Origin: Cellulomonas alba
GTDB taxonomy: Bacteria > Actinomycetota > Actinomycetes > Actinomycetales > Cellulomonadaceae
Assembly: GCF_030362835.1 (NCBI RefSeq)
Contig: NZ_JAUCGQ010000001.1
Coordinates: 2,025,461 to 2,089,460 of the forward strand
Direction of reading: 5' to 3'
Length of the DNA stretch: 64,000 bases
The notes beneath the pieces are model-generated. The model was not told where the DNA came from. It saw only the letters and a program-made list of their open reading frames with translations, and did no database searches. Made by a program: the position numbers and the translations under genes. Positions 43,377 to 52,556 of this stretch are shown one piece after another. Each line of letters opens with the position of its first letter. The stretch's first letter is position 1.

Positions 43377-44522
43377 GTGACGAGCACGCCGACCCCCGCG
43401 CAGATCCGCCGCTGGCGGCAGTACCTGGCCGACGAACGCGCCGAGGCCGCCGTCTACCGCGACCTCGCCGGCCGCCGGACGGGCGAGGAGCGCGCGATCC
43501 TGCTCGCGCTCGCGGACGCCGAGGGCCGGCACGAGCAGCACTGGCTCGACCTCCTCGGCGACCGCGTGGGCAAGCCGCGCCGTGGGGACGTCCGCACACG
43601 CGTGCTCGGCTGGCTGGCCCGGCGGTTCGGCTCGGTGTTCGTGCTCGCGCTCGCGCAGCGCGCCGAGGCGCGCTCGGAGTACGGCGAGGACGCCGACGCG
43701 ACCCCGCAGATGGCCGCCGACGAGCGGATCCACGAGGAGGTCGTGCGCGGCCTCGCGACGCGCGGCCGGAACCGCATGTCGGGCACGTTCCGCGCGGCCG
43801 TGTTCGGCGCGAACGACGGGCTCGTCTCGAACCTCGCCCTCGTGCTCGGCATCGGCGCGAGCGGCGCGTCGGCCAAGCTCGTGCTGCTCACGGGCCTCGC
43901 GGGGCTGCTCGCGGGCGCGCTGTCGATGGGTGCCGGCGAGTACGTGTCGGTGCGCTCGCAGCGCGAGCTGCTCGAGGCGTCGCGTCCGAGCCCGGCGGCG
44001 CGGGCCGCGCTGCCGGACCTCGACGTCGACGCGAACGAGCTGGCGCTCGTCTACCGGGCGCGCGGCATGGCGGCCGACGAGGCGCAGGCGCGCGCCGACC
44101 GGGTCCTCGCGTCGCTGACCGCGATCGGCGCGGGCCGGGACCTGCCGTCGAGCGCGCTGTCCCTGCCGGTCGAGGCGGGCGGCCTGGCGGGGGTGCCGTC
44201 GTCGGTGGCCGAGCCGGACGAGGAGTCCGTCGACGAGCACGAGACGGTCGGGCAGGCCATGAACGTCGCGGTCGCGAGCTTCTGCTTCTTCGCCTCCGGT
44301 GCCCTCGTGCCGGTCGTCCCGTACCTGCTGGGCGCCACCGGAACCACCGCGATCCTCTGGTCCGCGGCCCTCGTGGGTGTCGCGCTGCTCGGCACCGGCG
44401 CGACGGTCGGCCTCCTGTCGGGCGCGTCCCCGGCGAAGCGCGCGCTGCGCCAGCTCGCCATCGGGTACGGCGCGGCGGCGGCGACCTACGTGCTCGGCCT
44501 CGCGTTCGGCGGCACGGTGTAG
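43377..44522 (+). CDS. VIT1/CCC1-family Fe/Mn transporter with N-terminal ferritin-like domain
   Basis: A 381-residue protein. Residues 1-130 form a ferritin/rubrerythrin-like four-helix domain with metal-ligand pairs in [23 protein letters not shown] and DERIHEEV. Residues 130-381 are the VIT1/CCC1 channel: [40 protein letters not shown] and three more helices. Such fusions move Fe(II) or Mn(II) across the membrane and protect against metal overload. The GTG start at 43377 is in frame with a longer ORF lacking coding bias. Metal-responsive control is plausible from the upstream repeats. Confidence 0.9.
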   Translation: MTSTPTPAQIRRWRQYLADERAEAAVYRDLAGRRTGEERAILLALADAEGRHEQHWLDLLGDRVGKPRRGDVRTRVLGWLARRFGSVFVLALAQRAEARSEYGEDADATPQMAADERIHEEVVRGLATRGRNRMSGTFRAAVFGANDGLVSNLALVLGIGASGASAKLVLLTGLAGLLAGALSMGAGEYVSVRSQRELLEASRPSPAARAALPDLDVDANELALVYRARGMAADEAQARADRVLASLTAIGAGRDLPSSALSLPVEAGGLAGVPSSVAEPDEESVDEHETVGQAMNVAVASFCFFASGALVPVVPYLLGATGTTAILWSAALVGVALLGTGATVGLLSGASPAKRALRQLAIGYGAAAATYVLGLAFGGTV

Positions 44523-44613
44523 CGACACGGTCCAGCGGTCCGGACGCGCGGCGTCGGGCGGCCGCGCGGCGCGCTGCCCGCGGCGGCCGCCTCGCGCGCG
44601 ACAGACTGACGCG

Positions 44614-45597
44614 GTGCTGCGCCTGCGGATGTCGGTCCCCGCCGACCTCAGCGACCAGGTGGTCGCCACCCTCGCGGACGACCCGTCGGTCAGCGCGCTC
44701 GCCCGCATGCGCGGAGCGTCGATCACCCCGGCGGGCGACGTCGTCACGGCGGACGTCGCGCGCGAGGGCACGAACGCCGTCGTCGAGCGGCTGCTCGCGC
44801 TCGACCTGCACCGCGTCGGGACGCTGCAGGTCGAGAACGTCGAGACGTGGATGTCGCGCGCCGGGCGCGACGCCGAGACGCGGACACCGGGCGCGTCCGC
44901 CGACGCGGTCGTGTGGCCCGAGGTCACGCTCCGCGCGTACTCCGACACCGAGCTGAACTGGACGTTCGTCAGCTTCATGTGCCTCGCGACGCTGATGGCG
45001 AGCATCGCGATCGTGGTCGACTCGCAGATCCTCGTGGTCGGCGCGATGGTGCTCGGCCCGGAGTTCGGCGCGGTCGCTGCGCTGGGGGTCGCGCTGGTGC
45101 GGCGCCGCGTGAACCTGCTGCGGCTGGCGGTGCGCGCGCTGGTGGTGGGCTTCGTCGTGGCGATCGCGTTCGCCTGCGTGGCGGCGCTGGTCGGCCGGGG
45201 ACTCGGCTGGGTGACGCCCGCCGACGTCAGCGGTTCCCGGCCCGGCACGGCGTTCATCTACGAGCCCGACAAGTGGTCCGTGATCGTCGCCGTGGTGGCG
45301 GGGGCGGCCGGCGTGCTGTCGCTGACCTCGGCGCGGATGGGCGGGCTGACGGGCGTCTTCATCTCGGTCACGACCATCCCGGCCGCCGGCAACGTCGCGC
45401 TCGGTCTCGCGTTCGGCGCGTTCGCGGAGGTGCGCGGCAGCGCGCTGCAGCTCGTGGTGAACCTGACCGGCATGGCGGTGGCGGGGTGGGCGACGCTGCT
45501 GCTGCAGCAGACCGTGTGGCGGCGCGTCTCGGAGCGGCGCGCCCGGCTCATCGACCGCCATCCGCGGCTGCGCCGGGCCGTGATCCGCCGGCCCTGA
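44614..45597 (+). CDS. DUF389 membrane protein
   Basis: A 327-residue protein. The N-terminal 100 residues are a soluble ferredoxin-like fold ([38 protein letters not shown]). Six or so membrane helices of the DUF389 type follow, with the family stretch [20 protein letters not shown] plus [20 protein letters not shown]. The function is unknown in the family. The GTG at 44614 sits about 6 bases after a weak -10-like box, suggesting a leaderless start. The C-terminal cytosolic tail is Arg-rich. Confidence 0.85.
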   Translation: MLRLRMSVPADLSDQVVATLADDPSVSALARMRGASITPAGDVVTADVAREGTNAVVERLLALDLHRVGTLQVENVETWMSRAGRDAETRTPGASADAVVWPEVTLRAYSDTELNWTFVSFMCLATLMASIAIVVDSQILVVGAMVLGPEFGAVAALGVALVRRRVNLLRLAVRALVVGFVVAIAFACVAALVGRGLGWVTPADVSGSRPGTAFIYEPDKWSVIVAVVAGAAGVLSLTSARMGGLTGVFISVTTIPAAGNVALGLAFGAFAEVRGSALQLVVNLTGMAVAGWATLLLQQTVWRRVSERRARLIDRHPRLRRAVIRRP

Positions 45598-45659
45598 ACG
45601 AGCCCGGGCCGCCGTTCGCCGGTGGGCCAGGCCGTCGGGCCGATCCGCCGCCTCGCCGG

Positions 45660-45665
45660 TAGCGT
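45660..45665 (+). promoter_or_regulatory. -10 element (TAGCGT) of leaderless methyltransferase gene
   Basis: TAGCGT ends 8 bases before the GTG at 45674; no ribosome site between. Confidence 0.5.
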
Positions 45666-45673
45666 GCGGGCGC

Positions 45674-46546
45674 GTGGCCGAGGACGAGTACCTGACGACG
45701 AACCGCGCCAACTGGGACAGCCGCGCGACCGTGCACGCGCGTGCGTACGGCCTCGACGCGCTCCTGGCGGACCCCGACCGCCTGTCCGACGTCGTCCGCT
45801 TCGACGTCCCGCGGCTCGGCGACGTCGCGGGCCTCGAGGTGGTGCACCTGCAGTGCCACATCGGCACCGACACCCTGAGCCTGGCCCGGCTCGGCGCTCG
45901 CGTCACGGGGGTCGACCTGTCGGGCGGGTCGCTCGCGGAGGCCCGCGACCTGGCGGAACGCGCCGGCGCGGCCATCGAGTACGTCCAGTCGGACGTCTAC
46001 TCCGCGCCGCAGGCGCTCGACGGCCGCACGTTCGACCTCGTCTACACGGGGATCGGCGCGATCTGCTGGCTGCCGAGCATCCGACGCTGGGCGGAGACGG
46101 TCGCGACGCCGCTGCGGCCCGGTGGCCGGCTGTTCATCCGGGACGGCCACCCGGTGATGCTCTCCGCGCTCGCCGTCACCGTGGCGACCGACCACGACGA
46201 GCGCGCACAGCAGCCGTGGATCACGGGCCCGCGCGGCCTGACGCCGGCGCTCGAGCTGCCGTACTTCGAGCAGCCGGAGCCGCTCGTCTGGCACGACGAG
46301 CACAGCTACGCGGGCGTCGACAAGGTCGCGCAGCCGCGCTCGATGGAGTGGAACCACGGCCTCGCGGAGATCGTCACGGCCGTGCTCGACGCGGGCCTCG
46401 AGCTCACGTCGCTCGTCGAGCACGACAGCGCACCCTGGGACGCGCTCCCCGGGCTGATGGTCGAGGACCAGGCGACCGGCGAGTTCCGGCTCCGCGACCG
46501 CCCGGAGCGCATGCCGGCGACGTTCACCCTGACGGCCCGGCGCTGA
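45674..46546 (+). CDS. class I SAM-dependent methyltransferase
   Basis: A 290-residue cytosolic methyltransferase. The SAM-binding motif I is VVHLQCHIGTDTLSLARLGA (about 56-75), with the acidic residue of motif II in VTGVDLSGGSL and motif IV-like FDLVYTGIGAICWLPSI. The LQCHIG form of motif I, with C-H in place of G-x-G, occurs in a common actinobacterial subfamily. Substrate unknown. It lies just upstream of the siderophore-interacting protein but that gene has its own promoter. Confidence 0.87.
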   Translation: MAEDEYLTTNRANWDSRATVHARAYGLDALLADPDRLSDVVRFDVPRLGDVAGLEVVHLQCHIGTDTLSLARLGARVTGVDLSGGSLAEARDLAERAGAAIEYVQSDVYSAPQALDGRTFDLVYTGIGAICWLPSIRRWAETVATPLRPGGRLFIRDGHPVMLSALAVTVATDHDERAQQPWITGPRGLTPALELPYFEQPEPLVWHDEHSYAGVDKVAQPRSMEWNHGLAEIVTAVLDAGLELTSLVEHDSAPWDALPGLMVEDQATGEFRLRDRPERMPATFTLTARR

Positions 46547-46561
46547 GACGTCTGCCACGAA

Positions 46562-46580
46562 TGAGGCACGCCTAACCTCA
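46562..46580 (+). promoter_or_regulatory. DtxR/IdeR-type iron box upstream of the siderophore-interacting protein
   Basis: TGAGGCACGCCTAACCTCA matches 14 of 19 positions of the IdeR/DtxR consensus, including the complete CCTAACCT half-site, and has TGAGG/CCTCA arms. It lies just upstream of the TACTCT -10 (46587-46592), so iron-loaded repressor bound here would block the promoter. Confidence 0.7.
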
Positions 46581-46614
46581 CTCGTCTACTCTGGCGCCCG
46601 AGAGGGAGTCCGAC

Positions 46615-47514
46615 ATGACGTTCAGGTTGTTCGACGTGCAGGTGGCGCGCAGCGTCCGCCTGTGCCCGAGCGTGCTCCGCGTGACGTTCCGCGGCCCGGA
46701 CCTCGACCGCTTCGCGGACAACGGCTTCGACCAGCGCATCAAGTTCGTGCTGCCGGTCGGCCAGGACGTCCCCGAGATCGACGTCACCGACTGGTACGCC
46801 GCCTGGCGCGCACTGCCCGACGACGTCCGCCCCGTGCTCCGCACGTACACCGCGCGCACCGTCCGCCAGGACCTGCGCGAGCTCGACGTCGACGTCGTGC
46901 TTCACGGCGACGGTGGCCCCGCGTCCCGGTGGGCGGCGACGGCCGCCGTCGGTGACCGGCTGCTGATCCTCGGCCCCGACGCGGCCCACCCAGCGCCGCA
47001 CGGTGGCGTCGACTTCGTCCCGCCGGCGCACGCCGACCGCCTGCTGATCGCCGGTGACGAGACGGCGATGCCCGCGATCGCCGGCATCCTCGAGCGCCTG
47101 CCGCGCGACGCCCGCGGCGAGGCCCTGATCGAGATGCCGCACCCGGACGACCACCTGCCGATCGACGCGCCCGACGGCGTCGCGGTCCGCTGGCTCGCCC
47201 GTGACGGCCGCGCGCACGGCTCGGTGCTCGTCCCCGCGGTCCGCGAGGCGACGTCCCGCCTGCTGCCGCTCGCCGGCGTCGCGCGCGACGCGGACCTGGA
47301 GGACGTCGACGTCGAGCGCTCGCTCCTGTGGGAGGTGCCGGTCGACGCGCACAACCAGCCGCTGCGCGCGGACGCCGAGCTCTACGCGTGGCTCGCGGGC
47401 GAGGCGGGCGTCATCAAGACGCTGCGGCGCCACCTGGTGAAGGAGTGCGGCGTCGACCGCAAGGCCGTGGCGTTCATGGGCTACTGGCGCGAGGGGCGTC
47501 CGGAGCTGGTCTGA
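46615..47514 (+). CDS. siderophore-interacting protein (FAD-dependent ferric-siderophore reductase)
   Basis: A 299-residue SIP-family protein (ViuB-like). The N-terminal FAD-binding barrel has RTYTARTVRQDLRELDVDVV with the family RxYTxR and HGDGGPASRWAA for the FAD phosphate. The C-terminal NAD(P)-binding part has GDETAMPAIAGILERLP and YAWLAGEAGVIKTLRRHL. These enzymes reduce ferric siderophores in the cytosol to release iron. It has a GAGGGAG ribosome site and an iron box in the promoter. No siderophore transporter is adjacent. Confidence 0.93.
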   Translation: MTFRLFDVQVARSVRLCPSVLRVTFRGPDLDRFADNGFDQRIKFVLPVGQDVPEIDVTDWYAAWRALPDDVRPVLRTYTARTVRQDLRELDVDVVLHGDGGPASRWAATAAVGDRLLILGPDAAHPAPHGGVDFVPPAHADRLLIAGDETAMPAIAGILERLPRDARGEALIEMPHPDDHLPIDAPDGVAVRWLARDGRAHGSVLVPAVREATSRLLPLAGVARDADLEDVDVERSLLWEVPVDAHNQPLRADAELYAWLAGEAGVIKTLRRHLVKECGVDRKAVAFMGYWREGRPELV

Positions 47515-47625
47515 CGCCGGTGTGGCCGCGGTTCCAGGAGAACCGCATCGTCGTTCACCGTATGCGCGTCGCGTCGTGGTGGTACACAACGACCACCCAA
47601 GCAGCGGCGGTACGACGGAGGCATC

Positions 47626-48204
47626 GTGGGGAACGTCCGCAGAGCCGGCGTGGTCGCCGTCGCACTGCCCGTGCTGCTCGCGTCGGCGTGCTCGTCGCGC
47701 CCCAGCGCCTCGGACCGGGCGGCCGACGTGCTGACCTCGACGTACCGACCGGCGGGGTGGGTGGCGATGATCGGCGCCGAGGACGGCGCCGACGACACGA
47801 ACGCGCACGTGCGTGACGTCAACGGCGTGCCGGTGCTGTTCCGGGACCACGGCGACGGCCACCACGACGAGGTCGTGACGGTCCGATACGACCGGCACGT
47901 GCACGGCGACGCGTCCGCGGCGGACGTCCGCAGCCTCTGCGAAGGTGCCGGGACCTGGTTCGACTGGATCGACGCGGGCCTGTCGTCGGGCGCTGCCGAC
48001 CCGCAGGAGATCGTGCGGGCATGCGTCGCGTTCGCCGAGAGCACCGGCGGCGAGGGCGGGATCCTGAGCACCGGGGCGCACGATGACGACACGGGCCAGG
48101 GGAAGTACACGTGGGGCGCGAGCACACGCCGCGGACCCGCCGGGGACACCGAGGTCTCCCTGTCCGTCACGTACGACCCGACCGGCGGCAGCCTCGGGGC
48201 GTGA
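47626..48204 (+). CDS. small lipoprotein, unknown
   Basis: A 192-residue lipoprotein with lipobox ASAC (Cys22) after a hydrophobic signal. The mature part is acidic with several His (HDEVVTVRYDRHVHGDASAA) and two cysteines that could form a disulphide. No family recognised. GTG start with ACGGAGG upstream. It converges on another lipoprotein gene 11 bases away; the two share no clear similarity. Confidence 0.75.
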   Translation: MGNVRRAGVVAVALPVLLASACSSRPSASDRAADVLTSTYRPAGWVAMIGAEDGADDTNAHVRDVNGVPVLFRDHGDGHHDEVVTVRYDRHVHGDASAADVRSLCEGAGTWFDWIDAGLSSGAADPQEIVRACVAFAESTGGEGGILSTGAHDDDTGQGKYTWGASTRRGPAGDTEVSLSVTYDPTGGSLGA

Positions 48205-48214
48205 CGGCGTCCGG

Positions 48215-48835
48215 CTAGGCGTCGGCGCACGCCTTCTGCGCGAGGCGGGAGCCGTCGGTCGGCTGCGGCGGGCGGTACCCGCACTCCGCGATCCCGTCGC
48301 CGACGATCGTGTACGCCTCGATGGTGCCGTGCCACGTGCGCCCGTCGCACGTCACCGTGACGGGGACACTCACGGTCTGCGCCGTCCGGTAGGCGACGTA
48401 CGTCTTGCTGCCCGGGTCCTCGATCGTCAGGCCGTCGTGCGGGTGACCCGTGTCGGGTGTGCTCAGCCAGAGGTGGGCGGCGGAGAGCTGCTCACTGAGC
48501 GTGTCCCCGCCGAGGAGGTCGTCCGCGCCGAGCGCGAGGTCGCTGCCGTCCCAGGTGACGTGCATCGGCGTCACGTCCGTGGTGTGCCCCGTCGTCGAGA
48601 CGAGCCGGCCGTGGCGGTACGTGTCGACGTCGACGGCGATCATCGTGCGCGGGCCGAGCACGGCCTTGCCAGCCAGCCGGGCACTGCCGGCGTCCGGTGC
48701 GCACGTGCTCACCGTCGGCGACGGTGACTGCGACGGGGCCGGCTCGAGCGCGTCGGGGTGCGGCGTGGGGGCCGCGGTGCACCCGGCGAGGACCGACGCG
48801 ACAGCGATGGCACCGGCGAGCATCAGGACGCGCAT
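48215..48835 (-). CDS. small lipoprotein, unknown
   Basis: A 206-residue lipoprotein with lipobox LAGC (Cys19) and a Pro/Ser/Ala-rich linker to about residue 45. The compact beta-rich mature domain holds three cysteines. No family recognised. The ATG at 48835 follows AAGGAG at good spacing. Likely exported and membrane-tethered. Confidence 0.75.
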   Translation of the reverse strand: MRVLMLAGAIAVASVLAGCTAAPTPHPDALEPAPSQSPSPTVSTCAPDAGSARLAGKAVLGPRTMIAVDVDTYRHGRLVSTTGHTTDVTPMHVTWDGSDLALGADDLLGGDTLSEQLSAAHLWLSTPDTGHPHDGLTIEDPGSKTYVAYRTAQTVSVPVTVTCDGRTWHGTIEAYTIVGDGIAECGYRPPQPTDGSRLAQKACADA

Positions 48836-48985
48836 GTCGGCTCCTTCGTCCCGGTCGGGTGCGCGTCGCGAGCCTAACGACGGGGACGCGCGCTCGCGGT
48901 CGGTTCGAGAGCAGAGCCACGGGACGCGCGGGTGATCCGGTCGCGTCGGCCCGGCGCGCGGCGGGCGCGGGGTGGGTCACGCGCT

Positions 48986-50578
48986 CTAGGTCGCAGGTGC
49001 CTCGCGGGCCCGGAGCTCCTTGCGCAGGATCTTCCCCGACGCCGACTTCGGGATCGCCTCGACGAGCTCCACCCGGCGGACCTTCTTGTGCGGCGCCACC
49101 TGCCCCGCGACGAACGCCATGACGTCGTCCGCCGTCAGCGTGGCGCCGGGTGCCGCGACGACGAACGCCTTCGGGATCTCCTGCCGGTCCTCGTCGAGCA
49201 CGCCGATGACCGCCGCGTCCACGATCTGCGGGTGCCCGAGCAGGACCGCCTCCAGCTCGGCCGGCGCGATCTGGTAGCCCTTGTACTTGATGAGCTCCTT
49301 GACGCGGTCGACGATCGCGAACCAGCCGCCCGCGTGGAGCACCGCGACGTCGCCGGTGTGCAGGAAGCCGTCGGAGTCGATCGTGCGCGCGGTCGCCTCC
49401 GAGTCGTCGAGGTAGCCGAGCATCACGTTCGGGCCTCGCACCAGGAGCTCTCCCGGCGCCGTCCGGCCGTCCGGGCCGAGCTCGGTGATCTCGTCGCCGG
49501 TCTCGGTGTCGACGAGCCGGCACTCGATGTTCGGCACCGCGATGCCGACCGAGCTGACAGGGATGTCGTGCCGTTCGCGCGGGATAGCGTGCGACACCGG
49601 GCTGAGCTCCGTCATGCCGTAGCCCTGCAGCATCCGGGCACCCACCCGGCGGCCGGCGAGCTCCGCGGTGTCGCCGTCGAGCGGCGCCGCGCCGGACAGG
49701 ACCGTCTGCACGGACGAGAGGTCGTACTCGTCGACCAGCGGGTGCTTGGCGAGCGCGACGACGATCGGCGGCGCGACGAACAGGTACGTGCACCGGTGGT
49801 CCTGGACGACCCGCAGGAACTCCGTCAGATCGAACCGCGGCATCGTGACGAGGCTCGCGCGCTGCCGCAGCGCCAGGTTCAGCAGCACGGTCATGCCGTA
49901 GATGTGGAAGAACGGCAGCACCGCCAGCACGCGGTCCGCCGGCGTGAGCGTGATGACCGCGCGCGACTGCTCGACGTTGGCGACGAGGTTGCGGTGGCTC
50001 AGCATGACCGCCTTCGACACCCCCGTCGTGCCCGACGAGTAGGGCAGCACCGCGACGTGCGTGGCCGGGTCGAACACGACGTCGGGCGCGGCGCGACCCT
50101 CGAGGAGCAGCTCGCGCAGGTCGGGGTGGCCCTCGGCGCCGTCGAGGACGACGAGGCGGTCGTCGGTGATGCCCGCCGCGTCCGCCGCCGCGCGCGCGGC
50201 GGCCAGGAGCGGGGTCACGGTGACGAGCCACGAGGCCCGCGCGTCCCGGAGCTGCTGCTCGATCTCGCGGGCGGTGTACAGCGAGTTGATCGTCGTGACG
50301 GTGGCGCCCGCACGCAGCACGCCGTGGAACACCGTCGCGAACGCGGGGACGTTGGGGCACAGCAGGCCGACGGTCGTGCCGATCCCGACGTCGCGCGCCG
50401 CGAGCGCCCCGGCCAGCGCGAGCACCTGCCCGCGCAACGTGCGGTACGTCGTCTCGGCGCCGGTCGCCGGGTCGATCAGCGCGACGTCGTCCAGCTCGTC
50501 GTCCGTCAGCGACCCGAACAGGTAGTCGTAGACGCTGACCGCGGGGATGTCGACGTCGCCGAGCGGGCTGGTGAACAC
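48986..50578 (-). CDS. AMP-binding acyl-CoA ligase, 4-coumarate-CoA ligase-like
   Basis: A 530-residue adenylate-forming ligase. The AMP-binding motif is LPYSSGTTGVSKAVMLSH (near 178), with MLQGYGMTELSPV (A5), GELLVRGPNVMLGYLDD (A7/A8 side) and DRVKELIKYKGYQIAPAELE (A8, hinge). The penultimate catalytic lysine is in PKSASGKILRKEL. The 4CL group activates hydroxycinnamates or fatty acids to CoA thioesters; near plant-polysaccharide genes, hydroxycinnamate (ferulate/coumarate) use is attractive but inferred. The GTG at 50578 follows AGGGAGG. It stands alone. Confidence 0.9.
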   Translation of the reverse strand: MFTSPLGDVDIPAVSVYDYLFGSLTDDELDDVALIDPATGAETTYRTLRGQVLALAGALAARDVGIGTTVGLLCPNVPAFATVFHGVLRAGATVTTINSLYTAREIEQQLRDARASWLVTVTPLLAAARAAADAAGITDDRLVVLDGAEGHPDLRELLLEGRAAPDVVFDPATHVAVLPYSSGTTGVSKAVMLSHRNLVANVEQSRAVITLTPADRVLAVLPFFHIYGMTVLLNLALRQRASLVTMPRFDLTEFLRVVQDHRCTYLFVAPPIVVALAKHPLVDEYDLSSVQTVLSGAAPLDGDTAELAGRRVGARMLQGYGMTELSPVSHAIPRERHDIPVSSVGIAVPNIECRLVDTETGDEITELGPDGRTAPGELLVRGPNVMLGYLDDSEATARTIDSDGFLHTGDVAVLHAGGWFAIVDRVKELIKYKGYQIAPAELEAVLLGHPQIVDAAVIGVLDEDRQEIPKAFVVAAPGATLTADDVMAFVAGQVAPHKKVRRVELVEAIPKSASGKILRKELRAREAPAT

Positions 50579-50714
50579 GCGAACCTCCCTTGGCTCTGCG
50601 CCGACGATGCACCGCGGGTGGGGCGTTGTCGACCGGTGCGGGCACCAGGTCCCTTGACCCGGCCCTCCCCCGGGTGAACGGTGTCCCCGGCGGTCGACGA
50701 CGAGGAGAGACGCC

Positions 50715-50903
50715 ATGACGAGCGGGAACGCGCGCGCCGGCGCCGGCGGCGGGGCGGTCTACGGCCTCGGCCTGATCGGCGGGGCGGTCTACTACTTCTG
50801 GGCTGCCGACACCTTCTGGGAGTTCGTCCTGGCGATCCCGAAGGCGATCGTCTGGCCGGCGATCGTCGTCTTCGAGCTGCTCAAGAGCTTCTACGGCAGC
50901 TGA
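50715..50903 (+). CDS. small two-helix membrane protein
   Basis: A 62-residue protein with two hydrophobic helices (GAVYGLGLIGGAVYYFWAA and WEFVLAIPKAIVWPAIVVFE). It has an AGGAGAG site before the ATG at 50715. No known family. Similar two-helix proteins are common and uncharacterised in actinobacteria. Codon bias and start site support it. Confidence 0.72.
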   Translation: MTSGNARAGAGGGAVYGLGLIGGAVYYFWAADTFWEFVLAIPKAIVWPAIVVFELLKSFYGS

Positions 50904-50983
50904 CCCGGACGGCGCGGCGGCGACCCGAGCCGTCGGGCCGCGCCGCGAGCGGCCCGTGCGCGGGGCACCCCTGCCGGCGCGTT

Positions 50984-51009
50984 AAGTTGCGTGCGTCGAA
51001 TCGCAACTT
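50984..51009. promoter_or_regulatory. palindromic operator upstream of GH51 gene
   Basis: Perfect 8-bp arms AAGTTGCG (50984-50991) and CGCAACTT (51002-51009) with a 10-base spacer, 36 bases before the GH51 start. The arms are AT-richer than the region. The position suits a repressor controlling the arabinofuranosidase/esterase operon. It could also act as a terminator of the 50715 gene, but it is 80 bases away. Confidence 0.55.
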
Positions 51010-51044
51010 CCACCCGTCCCCGAACCACCGAACGGCTTGATCAC

Positions 51045-52556
51045 ATGCACTCGGCAGTCCTCACGATCGACCCCGCGTTCGCCCTCGGTCCCGTCCGTCC
51101 GCGGCTCTTCGGCTCGTTCGTCGAGCACCTCGGCCGCTGCGTCTACTCGGGCATCCACGACCCCGGCCACCCCACCGCGGACGCCGACGGCTTCCGCGAG
51201 GACGTCATCGAGCTGACCCGCGAGCTGGGCGTCAGCACGGTGCGCTACCCGGGCGGCAACTTCGTGTCGGGGTACCGGTGGGAGGACGGCATCGGTCCCG
51301 TGGCCGACCGGCCGCGCCGCCTCGACCTGGCGTGGCACTCGACCGAGCCGAACTGGGTCGGCGTCGACGAGTACATGCGGTGGTGCCGCAAGGCGGGCGT
51401 CGAGCCGATGATGGCGGTCAACCTCGGCACCCGCGGCGTGCAGGACGCCCTCGACCTGCTCGAGTACTGCAACGTGCCGGGCGGTACGCACTTCTCCGAC
51501 CTGCGCCGCGCGAACGGCGCCGAGGAGCCGTACCGCATCCGCCTGTGGTGCCTCGGCAACGAGATGGACGGCCCGTGGCAGACGGGCCACAAGACGCCGC
51601 AGGAGTACGGGCGTCTCGCGGCCGAGACGGCCCGCGCCATGCGGATGATCGACCCGGGCATCGAGCTCGTCGCGTGCGGGTCGTCGGGCCGCGGCATGGC
51701 GACGTTCGGCACGTGGGAGAACGTCGTGCTGACGGAGGCCTACGACCAGGTCGACCTCGTCTCGGCGCACGCCTACTACTGGGAGGAGGACGGCGACCTC
51801 ACGTCGTTCCTCGCCTCGGCCGTCGACATGGACCGCTTCATCGAGGACGTCGTCGCGACGGCCGACGCGGTGCGCGCCGCCGGCAAGCACGAGAAGCGGA
51901 TCAACATCTCGTTCGACGAGTGGAACGTCTGGTACATCCACCGCGCCGAGTCGCAGCCGCCGTCGGGCGACGACTGGCCGATCGCGCCGGTGCTGCTCGA
52001 GGACCGCTACAACGTGGCCGACGCCGTGGTCGTCGGCAACCTGCTGATCTCGCTGCTCCGGCACGCCGACCGCGTGCACGCGGCGTCGCTCGCGCAGCTC
52101 GTCAACGTGATCGCGCCGATCATGACGGAGCCGGGCGGGCGCGTCTGGAAGCAGACGATCTTCCATCCGTTCGCGCTCACGGCGCGGCACGCGGCGGGCC
52201 AGGTGCTGCGCGCGGCGATCGACTCGCCGACGGTCGAGACGGCCAAGTACGGAGAGGTCCCGGTGCTCGACGCCGTCGTCACGCACGACGCCGAGACCGG
52301 CGGGCTCGTCGTGCTCGCGGTCAACCGGTCGACGTCGGAGCCCACGGCGCTCGAGGTCGACCTGTCCCGGCTCGGCGACCTGGCGGTGACCGAGGCGCTG
52401 ACGCTGGCGAACCCCGACCACACGTGGACCGCCACCGCCGACGACTCGACGTCGGTGCTGCCCGAGGCCAACGCGACCGCGACGATCACGGACGGCCGGC
52501 TCGGCATCGAGCTGCCGCCCGTCTCGTGGTCCGTCATCCGGCTGGCGCGCGCATGA
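51045..52556 (+). CDS. abfA: alpha-L-arabinofuranosidase, GH51
   Basis: A 503-residue GH51 retaining glycosidase releasing L-arabinose from arabinoxylan or arabinan oligosaccharides. There is a catalytic barrel followed by a beta C-terminal domain. Recognisable parts: STVRYPGGNFVSGYRWEDGI, the general acid/base in CLGNEMDGPW (Glu near 172) and the nucleophile in ISFDEWNVWY (Glu near 291). There is no signal peptide, so it acts on imported oligosaccharides in the cytosol. ATG at 51045. It overlaps an esterase gene by ATGA; together they would remove arabinose and ester side groups. Confidence 0.93.
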   Translation: MHSAVLTIDPAFALGPVRPRLFGSFVEHLGRCVYSGIHDPGHPTADADGFREDVIELTRELGVSTVRYPGGNFVSGYRWEDGIGPVADRPRRLDLAWHSTEPNWVGVDEYMRWCRKAGVEPMMAVNLGTRGVQDALDLLEYCNVPGGTHFSDLRRANGAEEPYRIRLWCLGNEMDGPWQTGHKTPQEYGRLAAETARAMRMIDPGIELVACGSSGRGMATFGTWENVVLTEAYDQVDLVSAHAYYWEEDGDLTSFLASAVDMDRFIEDVVATADAVRAAGKHEKRINISFDEWNVWYIHRAESQPPSGDDWPIAPVLLEDRYNVADAVVVGNLLISLLRHADRVHAASLAQLVNVIAPIMTEPGGRVWKQTIFHPFALTARHAAGQVLRAAIDSPTVETAKYGEVPVLDAVVTHDAETGGLVVLAVNRSTSEPTALEVDLSRLGDLAVTEALTLANPDHTWTATADDSTSVLPEANATATITDGRLGIELPPVSWSVIRLARA

